From Ustilaginoidea virens (lineage: Eukaryota > Ascomycota > Sordariomycetes > Hypocreales > Clavicipitaceae): 64,000 bases of DNA. The notes under the pieces are model-generated. The model did not search any database and was not told the DNA's origin. It worked only from the letters and a program-made list of their open reading frames with translations. Shown here piece after piece: positions 1 through 10,575 of the stretch; positions within the stretch are counted from its first letter, which is position 1, and each line of letters opens with the position of its first letter. Both the position numbers and the translations under genes were made by a program. The stretch is from contig NC_057316.1 of the NCBI RefSeq assembly GCF_000687475.1, forward strand, positions 4,526,001-4,590,000, read 5' to 3'.

Positions 1-764
1 ATTTGCTTCGTCTCCTCGGCCCGATAGCTGTTTTGAAGCTTTCGAGGCCTGTGCCAAGAGTGGACCCATGCTACTCTTGATCATCAAGTACAGAGCCGCA
101 TAGGAGAATAGCGCATGCGGTGTGGCAGAGGAAGAGGTCGCCTCGCCAGTCGAAAGCATCTCCTCCGAGGTGTCGAAGCGAAAGGAAGAACGTGACGAGG
201 AAGCAGAAAGGGCCAGGGCTGTTGAACTGGGAAACAGCCCGACGAAGCAGTCTGCTAAACAAGGGGTACGAAGGAACTGATTCCCGCGGGTGAGTAGAAT
301 CTCACAGTGTGGGTTTCTCCCATCGCTTGCCGGCGTCGGTTTTTTTTCTTCTTCTTTTCTTTTTAGACAAAAGATCCCGGCGGGGGGAATCCGTGCACAG
401 ATAAAGGCGGGCCTTGGAGCCGCATTAGATCTGTGTTTCGAGCATTTGCTCCATTTTCTCGCCGTCTGAAGCACCTACGACCTCCTGGTAAGCAAGCATA
501 GCTCAAAGCCACCCGAGGTCGTGGGATGTCCCCTGGTCGACCGCTTGGTATTGTTCCTGGACAGCAAACTCGTTGGACGTCTGGTTGCACAAGCGTAGGG
601 ACCACGAGCCTCACACCACTAGACCGCCTCCAACTTGCCACTACCAAGCCATGACAATAGGCGCGTGTCTTAATAAGAGCTGTGGACCTTTGCGCTGGGT
701 GCCATCTGTCAGTGGGCGTCCGCTTCCCCTGGGCCCCCAGGCCAGACAGGTTATTGAGAAACGG
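1..764. other. window edge, ambiguous open frames, no firm gene
   Basis: Nothing here can be called with confidence. On the + strand, frame 2 is open from base 2 to a TAG at 101-103 and then open again from 104 to a TGA at 278-280; the second part encodes a charged, Glu/Lys/Arg-rich tail. The bases before 104 end in CATAG, so 104-280 could be a last exon after an intron, or the TAG could be the true stop of a gene entering from the left. On the - strand the same bases (262 to 71) give a 63-residue hydrophobic frame with C-rich third positions. The two readings exclude each other and the sequence does not decide. From 281 to 764 I see no coding signal; it probably includes the 3' flank of the radical SAM gene. 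Confidence 0.25.
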
Positions 765-2101
765 CTAAATGGCGAAGCCTTCATGTCTTGGCGCTTCGTT
801 GAATCTCCAGAGCCCATGATTTTCGGCGGCTTGCCGCACAGCCGAGACCTCATCATCCGTCACGGTCCTGTTCAGGTCCGCATAACGTACATTTGTTTGC
901 TCTTGTTCTTTGCTGGCTACGCCGGTGACCCTGGCCCGGGATTTCTTGTCGACGTGGGCATCAGGGCGATACTGCTCCATAATGTTGACGAAGCAATCTC
1001 GAGAAATATCCGAAGCGAGCCACTTCATTATTTCTGCCCCCTCGTGCTCCTTTCCCGGCATGACCAGGTGCCTTACTAGCAAACCGCGCTTGGCAATACC
1101 GTCTGCGGTAAAGCACAGATCACCCACTTGGGCCTGCATTGCCTTGATGCTCTCCTTTGCGGTGGCGACGTAATCATCTGACTTGAGCAGCCGCCTGGCC
1201 GTGCTGTTGTGCCACACCTTAAAGTCGGCTAGGTAGATATCCACAAGCCCGTCCATGAGTTTCAGAGAGTCCACAGAGTCGAAGCTTGACGTGTTGTAAA
1301 CGATGGGGAGCCTCAACCCCAGCTGTTTCGCGTGAAGTATGCTCAACGCCACCTGCGGCACCACATGTTCTGGAGTGACAATGTTGATATTGTGAACTTT
1401 GCCAACCTCCTGTAGCTTCATATACCACTCGCCCAACTGCTCCGGAGTGAGGTCCATGCCATTCCGTCGATGGGATAGGTCAAAGTTGTGGCAAAAGACG
1501 CAGCGCAGGTTGCAGCCGCTCATGAATACGGCGCCACTGCCGTTGTGACCCTGGATGCATGGCTCTATGCAGCAGCAGAACAATCATTGTTAGACCCCGG
1601 TCTTTCCCGCACGATGAAGCGTACGCGTATTGTGGTTTGCAATTGGGCTTTGTTCTTGTTGCCACACGACAACAGGCCGGTGGGTATTTCCGAGGGAGGG
1701 AGGGGGGGGGGTTCCGGGTGCCGGGTGGTTGTTAAGAAGGGAAGAGGGAAAACGCATGAAACCAGGGCGGCGGGTTGGGTCAAGGGCAGACCTTCACCAA
1801 AATGTGGCGCTATGACATTGACCTTTGCTTCATCACCAACGAGGCACATGCCAGTTGTTTCGTACCGGTTCACTCCGCAGAGCCTCGGACACAAGTTGCA
1901 GTTGCCAAGGTGGGCGTACGCCAGGGATCGTTTCTTAGCCTCGTCGCGGGAAGTGAGCGTCAAATATCGAGGCGTATAATCATCCAGGAGGAAAGGAGGC
2001 GCCAAATGAAGGAAACGACAGTGCGGGGCCGGTTTGATTTGCGATCTCGACAGAAAAGCGCAGCGTGATCCGATCGCTGCCAACTTCATGGCGTCCAGCA
2101 C
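765..2101 (-). CDS. PflX-like radical SAM protein
   Basis: A predicted 369-residue radical SAM enzyme of the PflX/COG1313 type, relatives of pyruvate formate-lyase activating enzymes; the substrate is unknown. Exons run 2101-1792 and 1564-765. An N-terminal cysteine motif (CNLCPRLC, then GVNR), typical of this family, lies in exon 1. The radical SAM CxxxCxxC cluster ligands fall at about C121, C125 and C128 (CNLRCVFC), just after a GHNGSG segment. The intron (1791-1565) uses donor GTCTGC if the family's conserved GEEP stretch is kept; GTGAAG six bases earlier is closer to consensus and also in phase, but would delete two conserved residues. The first 40 residues are basic and hydrophobic and could be a mitochondrial presequence, which would suit an iron-sulfur enzyme. 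An alternative start lies four codons downstream (2089). The family call is strong; function is not known. Confidence 0.85.
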
Positions 2102-4796
2102 GATGCATTCATATCTATTGTCGTCGTTGGGGGAGGCGAGCTTGAAGCCATGCCATTGGTCTGTCAGGGTCGGGACAATAGGCGGGTCCGAGTATCGCTA
2201 TAACGAGCTGTGGGTCTAGTTAGTTCTGGAGGGCGCAAAACGGAGTGCTCCGTACTCTGTACAGCGATGCGATATGCATCTATCTGGCAACCGTTTGTTT
2301 CCGATCTCCACAACTTGCTTTCGTCTACAACAGATCCACGATTTTGTGGCTACATACCAGCCAGATCATTCCAAACCAGCATGCTGCCTTTTTGGTCTTT
2401 TTTTTTTTGTGGTTTTTATCCTGAAAACCCGTCACTTGATGCCATGGAGGGAGAAAAAGAGCGATGTGCTGAGTCAAGTGGCTTGGGGCTCGGCACCTGA
2501 CTTCACTATTGCAGCACAAGCCCTCATCTCATCACCTTTGGAGCCGTGAAATACGACAGCATTTTCCGAAAAACTGAATTTTGAATTTCTCCAAAACATG
2601 ACGTAACGGCTGAGTAGCTGGCATTCTCGGATACATCATAGCCAGGCGGTTCGGCACTATACGCTGGGAGCTTCCCTACTTGGACATTGTAACGTCACTA
2701 CTGTCCAAGGTCTGCTGTTCATTACCTTGGAACCAAGAATGGAATCTCGTTGGCGTGCCATGTTCTCTTGCCGTTTACCAAGCTTCGCGATCCTTCCTTG
2801 TCTTGCACAAAGCCGGACAGTCTCTGTCCTGAGCCGAGCGAGCCCCAGTTAGCTACGGCAATCACGAGCACCCCCATTCCTTCACCGCGGTAGGCTGCAG
2901 CAGTGTTTGGAATTGCCGGTTTCCAGGATAGCCACTCACTGTCGAACATGCCCGGTGAACTGCGTCAGCACAAAGTACTGTTGACACGGCCGGAAAGGAT
3001 GTGGCATCGACATCAACGATGTTGGGTCCCCACCCAGGGTCGAGTCCGTCGACGGGCCTGCCAATAAGCCCGGGCAGTGGGGTGTGTAATGGGCGAGGCC
3101 TAGAAGCAGAACCTCATTACTCACCATTGCGCGAGTGGTGCTGTCCCTGCCCTGCAGCTATACTCGCTGTTTCACAACATCTTGTTGGACCTCTATGCCG
3201 GAGAGTAAAGCGTGCTGCGAGGTGCGCCTCCGTATCGATGGCCGTCAACGTTGATGGGAGTTGGACAAGTCCTGAAGGCAACTGCCATTTGCTGAGCCTG
3301 CCACGTCATAGGCTCCTTCGTCGCTGGCCGTGTTAAGAGTCGATGGCTCTCGGTCGAATTGGATCATTCCGGAGGTATCCAATCACTCTGTCCATTGTGC
3401 TGACGGCAAAAGTGACAGCCCTGGGCCTGCTATCTATCGTTGAAATTCTGAATTGAAATTCTGAAATTCTGACAGATCGTGGCCTGTCCGTCTGCCGGGC
3501 CCGATCGGCCGGTAGTTTTGCATAACACGTCCACCACATGGAGAGGTTTGGAAAGAGGTCGCATATGTTGACGCCCCTGGCTCGAGCCATCTGCAGCACG
3601 AGCACGGACCGATGCTCGTTGGTTGGCGCCAACCTCCCAGCTCCAGCTAGGCGATGAAGGGTCGGTGCTCGCGTCGTCGAGGCAGAAGCCGTCAAGCTGT
3701 CGTGCTGGTTTGATATGCCCCGGTCCTCCAAACACGCCATGACGAGGTGGCATTGATGCTGGAGGAAGCATCGGCGCGTATTCCCGGCAAGCTTGCAAGC
3801 CCAAAGATGGAGGAGATGGATAGGGACAGCAAAACCGAACTCGCGCCGAATCCCTCCGCCTGCAGAATAAAGCCTTGGCACTCTTAATTTACCCGGGCAT
3901 CTGGAAGTCTTTTGCACCGATGCCAGCCACTTAGCCTGAGCCCCAGACAGGGCGACTTTGGTGACGGGCCACAACTGCATACCAGGAGGTAGTCAGTGTC
4001 TCGTAGGAGGTAGGTACCTACATGTAGCTTGTGGGGTACTTTACCACACCATTAGCAACACCAGCTACCGTCGCGTACCTGCGTCATGAGTCCGGGAGGA
4101 TGTCGAACATCTTTATTCCTGCTGATCAAATAATCAATATCCGGGCCGCTTACATCCCGGTCCGATTTTTCAGTACCTGCTTACTACTACTAGTCAGGGC
4201 CTAGTTGGTGTTAATTGTGGTGGTGACGGCCTGAGTGAGCCGTTGAGCCGTTGCATGGTGTACTTGGGAGGTACTTGGAACTTGGGGCTTGTCAAGTTCA
4301 ACCGATTCTGGCGCCTAGACAACCAATGACTGCCAAGGAGCCGGGCATGGGCCGGGCAGGGGCCGTCATTGCTTTGTTTGCTCGATTCGGCGCGATTCGG
4401 CGAGGCGCTTACTTTTGTTCGGACTGTTGCAGCGTCTGTGTATGAGAAGAACAAAAGGGGGTCCTCTTCTCCTCGTCAGTTCTATGGTCGTTTCAATTTC
4501 CCATTCCGAAAAAAAGTCCTGTCTGCGGGGAACAGAGGCAAGAGGGAGGCAACCGTTTGTCGTCCAAGCTCAGTGTCGTCATAGTCATAGTCATCGTCAT
4601 CGTCATCGTCATCGCCACCGCCAGCTGCCACCTACCGACCCCAGCTGGTCGGACCCGCCACCCGCCACCCGCCACCTGCCCCGCGGCCCGCAACAACCCC
4701 GCGACAACTCAATTCAGGGCAATTCATATTCAATCCATGTTCGCAACTGTCATCACCCGCCCCCCTTTCAAGCATCAAGTCTTCTCGCACCGCATA
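2102..4796. other. intergenic, no supported gene
   Basis: About 2.7 kb separates the divergently read radical SAM (-) and spartin-like (+) genes, so it should hold both promoters. Open frames up to about 215 codons exist (for example 3980-3333 on the - strand), but their products are low-complexity and resemble no family I know. It contains a GGTAGGTACCTAC element near 4009-4022, a near match to a TACGGAGTA motif near 2240-2262, and a run of CATCGT/CATAGT units at about 4580-4616 in the probable 5' leader of the spartin-like gene. Confidence 0.6.
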
Positions 4797-6429
4797 ATGG
4801 CTTCCGGCCATGTGAGACTCGCCCTACCACACACCCATCATCTGCTTCACCACCGCTAATGCAACGTTCCCAGGACCCCAAGCTTCTCTATGCCGTCGAC
4901 GACATCAAGGCCTACCACATCGTCAACGGCAATGAGCAGTCCCTCACCCCAAGCGGGCCGCAGACCCTGTCGCTTCTCATGGTTCCTACGTCTTCTGGAT
5001 ATGCTGACCCGTCGGGCATTGGTGCCGGCGAAGACGACTTTTACTTGCACCTTCATCTACCTCCCGAGCTGGACCTGCCCTTACCTGCCACCACGCAAAT
5101 TTATCATCAGCCGCCGACGAGCTACCTGATTCCCCGATGGGATCTCGGCCCTGAAAGCGGCGCCTTCACCCGCATCGAGTTCCCGGCCGTCGGCAGCCGC
5201 CCGGGCATCCAGGAAGATGTAGACACCTTTGAGACCATCCTGGCGCAGTGCACGGCCTTTTTGGAGTGCGCTCCGCCGCCAAAGCCTGGCAGGACGGCGC
5301 CAACCCACGCAGCAGCATCCCAGATCGACAAGGCCAGGGAGGCGGCCGGCGAAGAGCTGCCTGCGTATGACCCTGGTAACTTTACCAAGGGCGAGGCATA
5401 TGTTCAGGGCAGCCTGAGCTCCGCTGCAAAGGGTGGACGCATCGTGCTGGTGGACGAGGAAGATGGCAGTGTCATTGGCGAGCTGAGCGACGGATATCAG
5501 GTGGACGACGGTGCCATACAGCCCGGATCCAAAGGTGCAGTGCAACCCCCAGTACCCTCCCCCCCCCGACGAGAGGGGCCTTGACACAAGCTTCAACACA
5601 AGATGCTGCCGACTAACACGTCTTCTGCACTCTAGACCCTGTGGAAATTGCTCTCCCCACCGACGCCTCGCAAGCAATCAACGTCCAGCCCGCTTCAGCA
5701 TACCATGAAGCGGACAGGATGCATCCCGCATACAAAAAGTCGTCCATCGTCAACATGGGTGTGAGAGCGTCCCGTCTGCTCATCACCACATCGGACTGCG
5801 TGGCACAGGCCCTCAACAACCAAGCCGACCACTTGACCAAGAAGACACAGCCCAACACCAAACCCGTCACCTTTACGCCCACCACCCGCGCGCACATTCG
5901 CAAGATTAACCAATATTCCAACAAAGCTGCAGGGTTGTCCGCCGCCACGGTCGGCTCCATCGTCAAGGTTGCCCAGAGCTTTGGCGCCGCACTTTCCAGG
6001 CGCAAGGACGGCCGCGCCAGGGGCTACGACAAGGATGGCAACGTGGTCGAAACCTACAAACCCGGCATGTTGAACAAGAGCCTGATGGCTTTCAACACCG
6101 TTGTGGACGGAATGGAGCAGGCCGGCCGCAGTTTGCTCACCAGCACCACGACAAGCGTGAGCCAAGTCGTCGAGCACAAGTGGGGCCCTGAAGCCGGCGA
6201 GGTTTCGCGCGATCTGGGCGGTGGGTTCAAGAATGTCGGCTTGGTGTACATTGATATCACTGGCGTGTCTCGTCGTGCCATTCTCAAGAGCGTAGCCAAA
6301 GGTATGGTTGTAGGCAACGTGAAGGGTGGAGGACAAGTTATTGTTGGAGGGGGCGAAAAGCCAAGTGGGGAAGAGGAAGCTGCATCACGCGAGGGCAGTG
6401 GAAGCTTAAAGGGCACCAAAGGCTCATGA
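4797..6429 (+). CDS. spartin-like senescence-domain protein
   Basis: A predicted 489-residue protein with a C-terminal senescence/spartin-associated domain (family PF06911), as in human spartin (SPG20). That family associates with lipid droplets and endosomes. Exons are 4797-4811, 4874-5534 and 5636-6429. The first exon codes only for MASGH; the 62-nt intron has GTGAG...GCTAATG...CAG and restores the frame into DPKLLYAVDD, the usual beginning of the fungal family. Intron 2 (5535-5635) has a CTAAC branch site. The N-terminal third carries a conserved stretch around the residues SLTPSGPQTLSLL. The senescence domain starts at about residue 260 and is rich in Ala/Gly/Val helices, ending in a Gly/Ser-rich tail. 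The family call is strong; the exact role in fungi is not established. Confidence 0.88.
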
Positions 6430-7093
6430 TGCTCAAGGAGATGGGCCAGGTGTTGGCAAGTGGGCAGGAGGGGGACGGGGACAAAGTTGGCTTTGCTTGG
6501 ATGTGCCGGGGGGGAAGAGCGGCGAAGGGACGGGTGGGGATCAATTGTCCGGATGACTTTTTATGGTATACCTAAATGTACAGGGAGGAGTAGCTAAACA
6601 AACAGTAGCTATTACATAGCCGCAGTATGCATCGCGGGTTCCGAACGACAAGCAAGCTAATCAGTCGTGATGGGCCTGGACGGTCTTTCATCGCGGAAAC
6701 AGTACGGAGTTACGGACCGTATAAAGGTGGATCGGTCACGTGCGGCGCGACCCACGGGCGGCCTCGCAACAACTCGAACCCCCTCGAGACGCATCACATC
6801 ACCGACTGCAATCTACAACTTTGGCCGATGCTCCGGCCCTCTGATCCTACCGGGCCCTCGGGCGGTGTACCAGCTGAGCACCCCCCCCTCCCCCCCCCCC
6901 CTTCCGCCACGATAACCATCCATGTGCCGATTCGAACTCGTCGGCGTCATCATCCTCATCATCCACGACATCAAAGACGCCCTCCAGCGCAAAAAGGCGC
7001 AGCCGCTAGACTCGCGCGCACTCCCTGACGAGGCCCTCTTCGCACGCTGAAGTCCAAACCCCCCCCCGGCCCCCCATCCGGTCCCGGCGGGAA
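6430..7093. other. intergenic: spartin-like 3' end and GCP4 leader
   Basis: This 664-bp interval lies between two + strand genes. A near match to the TACGGAGTA motif (TACGGAGTT) occurs near 6704-6713. C-homopolymer tracts flank 6880-6902. An ATG at 6922 opens a 42-codon upstream reading frame that ends at 7050, 43 bp before the GCP4 start. No other gene is seen. Confidence 0.6.
6922..7050 (+). promoter_or_regulatory. candidate upstream ORF in the GCP4 leader
   Basis: An ATG opens a 42-codon frame that closes with TGA at 7048-7050, before the GCP4 ATG at 7094 and in a different frame. If the transcript starts upstream of 6922, ribosomes would meet this ATG first, so the frame could lower GCP4 translation. 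Transcript start is unknown; the peptide itself (starting MCRFELVGVI) is not a family I recognise. Confidence 0.3.
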
Positions 7094-9521
7094 ATGCTGC
7101 AGGAAATCCTCCTGTCCCTCTCCGGCCACCCGTCGCCTCTGCTGCGCAACCCGGCGTCGCCTGAAGCCGATGCCCTCGCAGGCATCACCCCCCCCGAGCG
7201 ACAGCTGCTCTCGTCCGCCGGCCACCTGAGCGACCTGGTGGCCAAGCTCGCCGCCTACTCGGCCGAGGTGTCCGCCTCCCACGCCAGCACGATATGCCGC
7301 GCCGTCGCGACCGCCGTGCGCGCCGTCCACCTGGACGCGTTTCGGGAAAAGGTGCTCGAGGTGGAGCGAGGCATCCTGAGAGACGACCCGGAGTGGGTGG
7401 GCGCGTACAACATTGTGCCTCTGACGGCCGTCATGGGCGAGTTTCAGCAGTGGACGAGGAGGCTCGAGTGGCTGTGGGATACCGTGAGATTTGTCATGGC
7501 TGCCGGCAGCCCGTGCAGGGGGGCCGCGCTGATTGATCGGCTGAGAGACGAGATGCAGAGCGGCTATCGAGACGTTGCGGACGCGGCGCGGAGCCTGGTT
7601 TGCGTGGCCGAGACGGCGTGGTTGAAGCAGGTGTCCGCCTGGGTGCTGTACGGGAGGCTGCCGACGTTTGGCACGGATGACTTTTTTGTGCAAAGGGCGC
7701 CTGGGCCGGCCGAGGTGAGAGGTCCTCCTTTTTTTTCTTTTGCTTTTGCTTTTCTCTTTTCTTTTCTTTGCTTTGCTTTACTTTTTTTCCCCCTATTTTC
7801 ACTGTTTATTTATTTATTTTTTTGATTTCTTCTCTTCAACTCCCACGCTCCAAGGTCGTTCGTTGGCTGATGAGAAAAACTCCCCCCCCCCTCAGGACTA
7901 CATTTGCGCGGCGGACCGTCTCCCGTCCTTTGTCACGGGCGCGACGGCCGCCTCGATGCTCTTCATTGGCAAGTCTCTCAACCACGTCCGAGCCATGAAC
8001 AGCGCCAGTGGCGCCGACTCGGCACCCGCCGACGGCGCGGCGCACGTGTCGGCCAAGCTGTCCGAGCTGTCGCGCCTCTCGTTCCCCCTCGAGAGCGCAG
8101 ACTTTTCCAAAGCCATCAAGGCCATCCGCGTCTCCCTGTCGCAAAACACGCTCCAGAAGATGCTCCCGCTGGCCAGGGTGGCGGAGATGATGCAGCTCCT
8201 CCGCGACTTCTTCCTCCTCGGCCGCGGCGAGTTCGCCATGGCCCTCACGCAGGAGGCAGACGAGCGGGTCCGCAACCGCTGGCGCAGGGCGGGCAACCCC
8301 GCGCAGCGCGGGCGAGACCAGGGATGGGGCGGCGTGGCCGTCCGGGACGGCGAGGTGGCCGCCGTGCTGAGCCGGACCTGGGCCGTGCTCGTGTCGCTGC
8401 AGGGCCAGCACGCCGACGAGGACGAGCAGCTCGACCTGGCGAGGAGCCTGGTGGAGCTGCACCTGACGCGGTCGAAGCCGCCCGCGGCGCTGATGACGGG
8501 CCGGGGGCTGGACGTCGAGGCCGCCAACCTGCTGGCCGCGTCCCCCTTCCGCAGCATGCTCTTCTCGGCGCCCGCCGCGCTGAGCCTCGAGGTCCCGCCG
8601 CCGCTGGACATGGTCATCTCCGCGTCCGACGTGCAGCTGTACTCGTGCATCAACTCGTACCTGCTGGCCATGCGCCGCGCGCACATACGCCTGACGGACC
8701 TGTGGAAGAGCACCTCGCTGCGGCGCCACTGCCCGGCGCCCCGCGGCGCGTCCGACGGCGCGGCGGCGCTCCGCGAGCGCTGGTCCCACCGCGCCTGGCT
8801 GCTCCGCAGCTCCTGGACCACGGCCAGCGCCGCCATCTTCTTCCTCGGCGAGACGGAGACGTACCTGCAGACGGAGATTGTCCAGGGCTCGTGGGACAGC
8901 TTCCAGGGCTGGCTGCTCGGCGACCCTGACCGCGACCGCGACCCTAAGCCGGCCCCGGACCCGGCCCCGGCCCCGGCCCCCGCACCCGCCTCCGCCGACC
9001 CGCAGGCCCTCGCCGCCGCCCACACGCTCTACCTCCGCACCCTCGTCCGCCGCCTCCTCCTCACCCAGCCGTCCTTCACCCAGCCGCTCCACGCGCTCCT
9101 CACCCACATCGACCGCCTCGTCGCCCACATGCACCGCCTGCACGCGCTCTTCACCTCGCTCGACCTGGAGCGCGACGCCGGCGCGCCAGACGCCTCTGCC
9201 CACCTCGCCCGCGAGCAGGCCCAGGTGCTGGCCTCGCTGCGCTCCGTCGAGCACAGCGTCAAGCGGGGCATCCGGGCCGTCGTCGACGCCCTGCGCGCCC
9301 TCGAGACCGACCCCGACCTGCTGGCCGACGGGGACGGCAGCCCCGCCGACGACGGGCTCGACGACGACGACGACGCCGCCGCCGCCGCCGCCGCCGCCGC
9401 CCCTGAGGAACGAGCCCCCGTGCCGGGACGGCTGGGCGGCGTGGACCGGCTGCTGATGAAGCTGGATTTCGGGAGCTGGATCGGCCAGGCGGGCGGGGAG
9501 GAGGACTGGGGCGTGCAATGA
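7094..9521 (+). CDS. gamma-tubulin complex component GCP4
   Basis: A predicted 748-residue Spc97/Spc98-family protein, best matching GCP4, a structural subunit of the gamma-tubulin ring complex that nucleates microtubules at spindle pole bodies. Exons are 7094-7714 and 7896-9521. The N-terminus (MLQEILLSLSG) matches the conserved start of animal GCP4 (MIHELLLALSG), which fixes the start codon. The family signature at the end of exon 1, WLKQVSAWVLYGRLPTFG, followed by a DDFFVQ segment, belongs to the first GRIP domain. The second GRIP domain occupies roughly residues 360-700. An acidic run followed by poly-Ala, encoded by GAC and GCC repeats near 9361-9402, precedes the C-terminus. The intron (7715-7895) is very pyrimidine-rich and ends in ten C's before CTCAG. 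The subunit identity is confident from the N-terminus and overall length. Confidence 0.9.
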
Positions 9522-10575
9522 GGGCGGGGGACTGCCTGCCTGCCTGCCTGCCACCTTACAAAGCCACGGTTGAACGCGCGACGCAACAGAGATGTCTGCA
9601 CCCGAATTGTCTGGCAAGGTCGGGCAGAATGGCGACCGCAGCAACAGCAGTCACATTCTGAACCAAGTCTTCCAAGCCAGATGGAATTGTCGACGCAACA
9701 ATGGCCCCTCTCCCGAAACATGTTGCACGCCAAGACTCAGGATAAACCAGCCAAAATGGACGCGGGCGATTTGCTCAAACCTACCGGCGGCTGACTCCTC
9801 CCGCGGCTTGTCCCAGATGGAGGCAGGGATATAACAAGGACGTGCAAGACGAAACGGAGTGTTCAAAAAGCCACGGCGAGTAAAGGCCCCCGACATAATT
9901 GCTTGCTCATCTGCAGCTAGACCAGTTTATTCATACAGTCATGGCTGGCAACGCAGCCGTAAAGACCAAAGAAAAGGAAAAAAAAATAAAAGGTCAAGAA
10001 AACGGGATCCATCACCATTGTAGGCATGAATTGAAGCGTATTCAAAAGCGATTCTCGTGGGCGCGCACACTCGGCCAAAAGCCGCCATTCAAACGCCCCT
10101 TGAATTCCAATCATGCATATGCTTTCAAACGCCTTTCCAGACAGCCCCGTGCGCCTTCCCTTGAAATACAGTCACTCCCGCCCATCATGCGTACATCTGT
10201 CGTCATATTGCCATGCTGTAACTCGTCCATGCGCCATTGTGCAAATCGTTTCGATCGTGTGCTGTATTCCCGTGTCTGTCGGATTCTTTAATAAACGGCA
10301 ACCGCCTTGCCTAGGCGAAAAGGCTTGCCGGAAGACTGTCCGTGGCGGCTAAACAAGCCACGGCGAATCACGGGGCCGACCCGGAGCGGGGCCGACCCGT
10401 AGGTGGGCTTTTTATCAGACGGCCATTGCTCGCGGATGCATTCGTCAACCAGGACCACGAGCCCTGTAGCGACAATGATGCTAGAAATTAGGTTAGTCTA
10501 CTATGAGATGGTCTGACTATTCCAGGAAAGGGGGAAAGGAGGAGGGAATATAAAAAAAAAAAAAAATCAGAAAAC
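9522..10575. other. convergent intergenic region
   Basis: About 1 kb lies between the 3' ends of GCP4 (+) and the uncharacterised - strand gene. It holds a short CTGC repeat (about 9533-9552) and an A-run near 10551-10565, probably in the 3' UTR of one of the two genes. No coding signal is seen on either strand. Confidence 0.6.

Noticed and set aside
7836..9644. A 602-codon - strand frame opposite GCP4
   Set aside because: It is the antisense shadow of the GC-rich GCP4 exon; its residues are almost only Arg/Gly/Ala/Val/Glu, whereas the + frame matches the GCP4 family.
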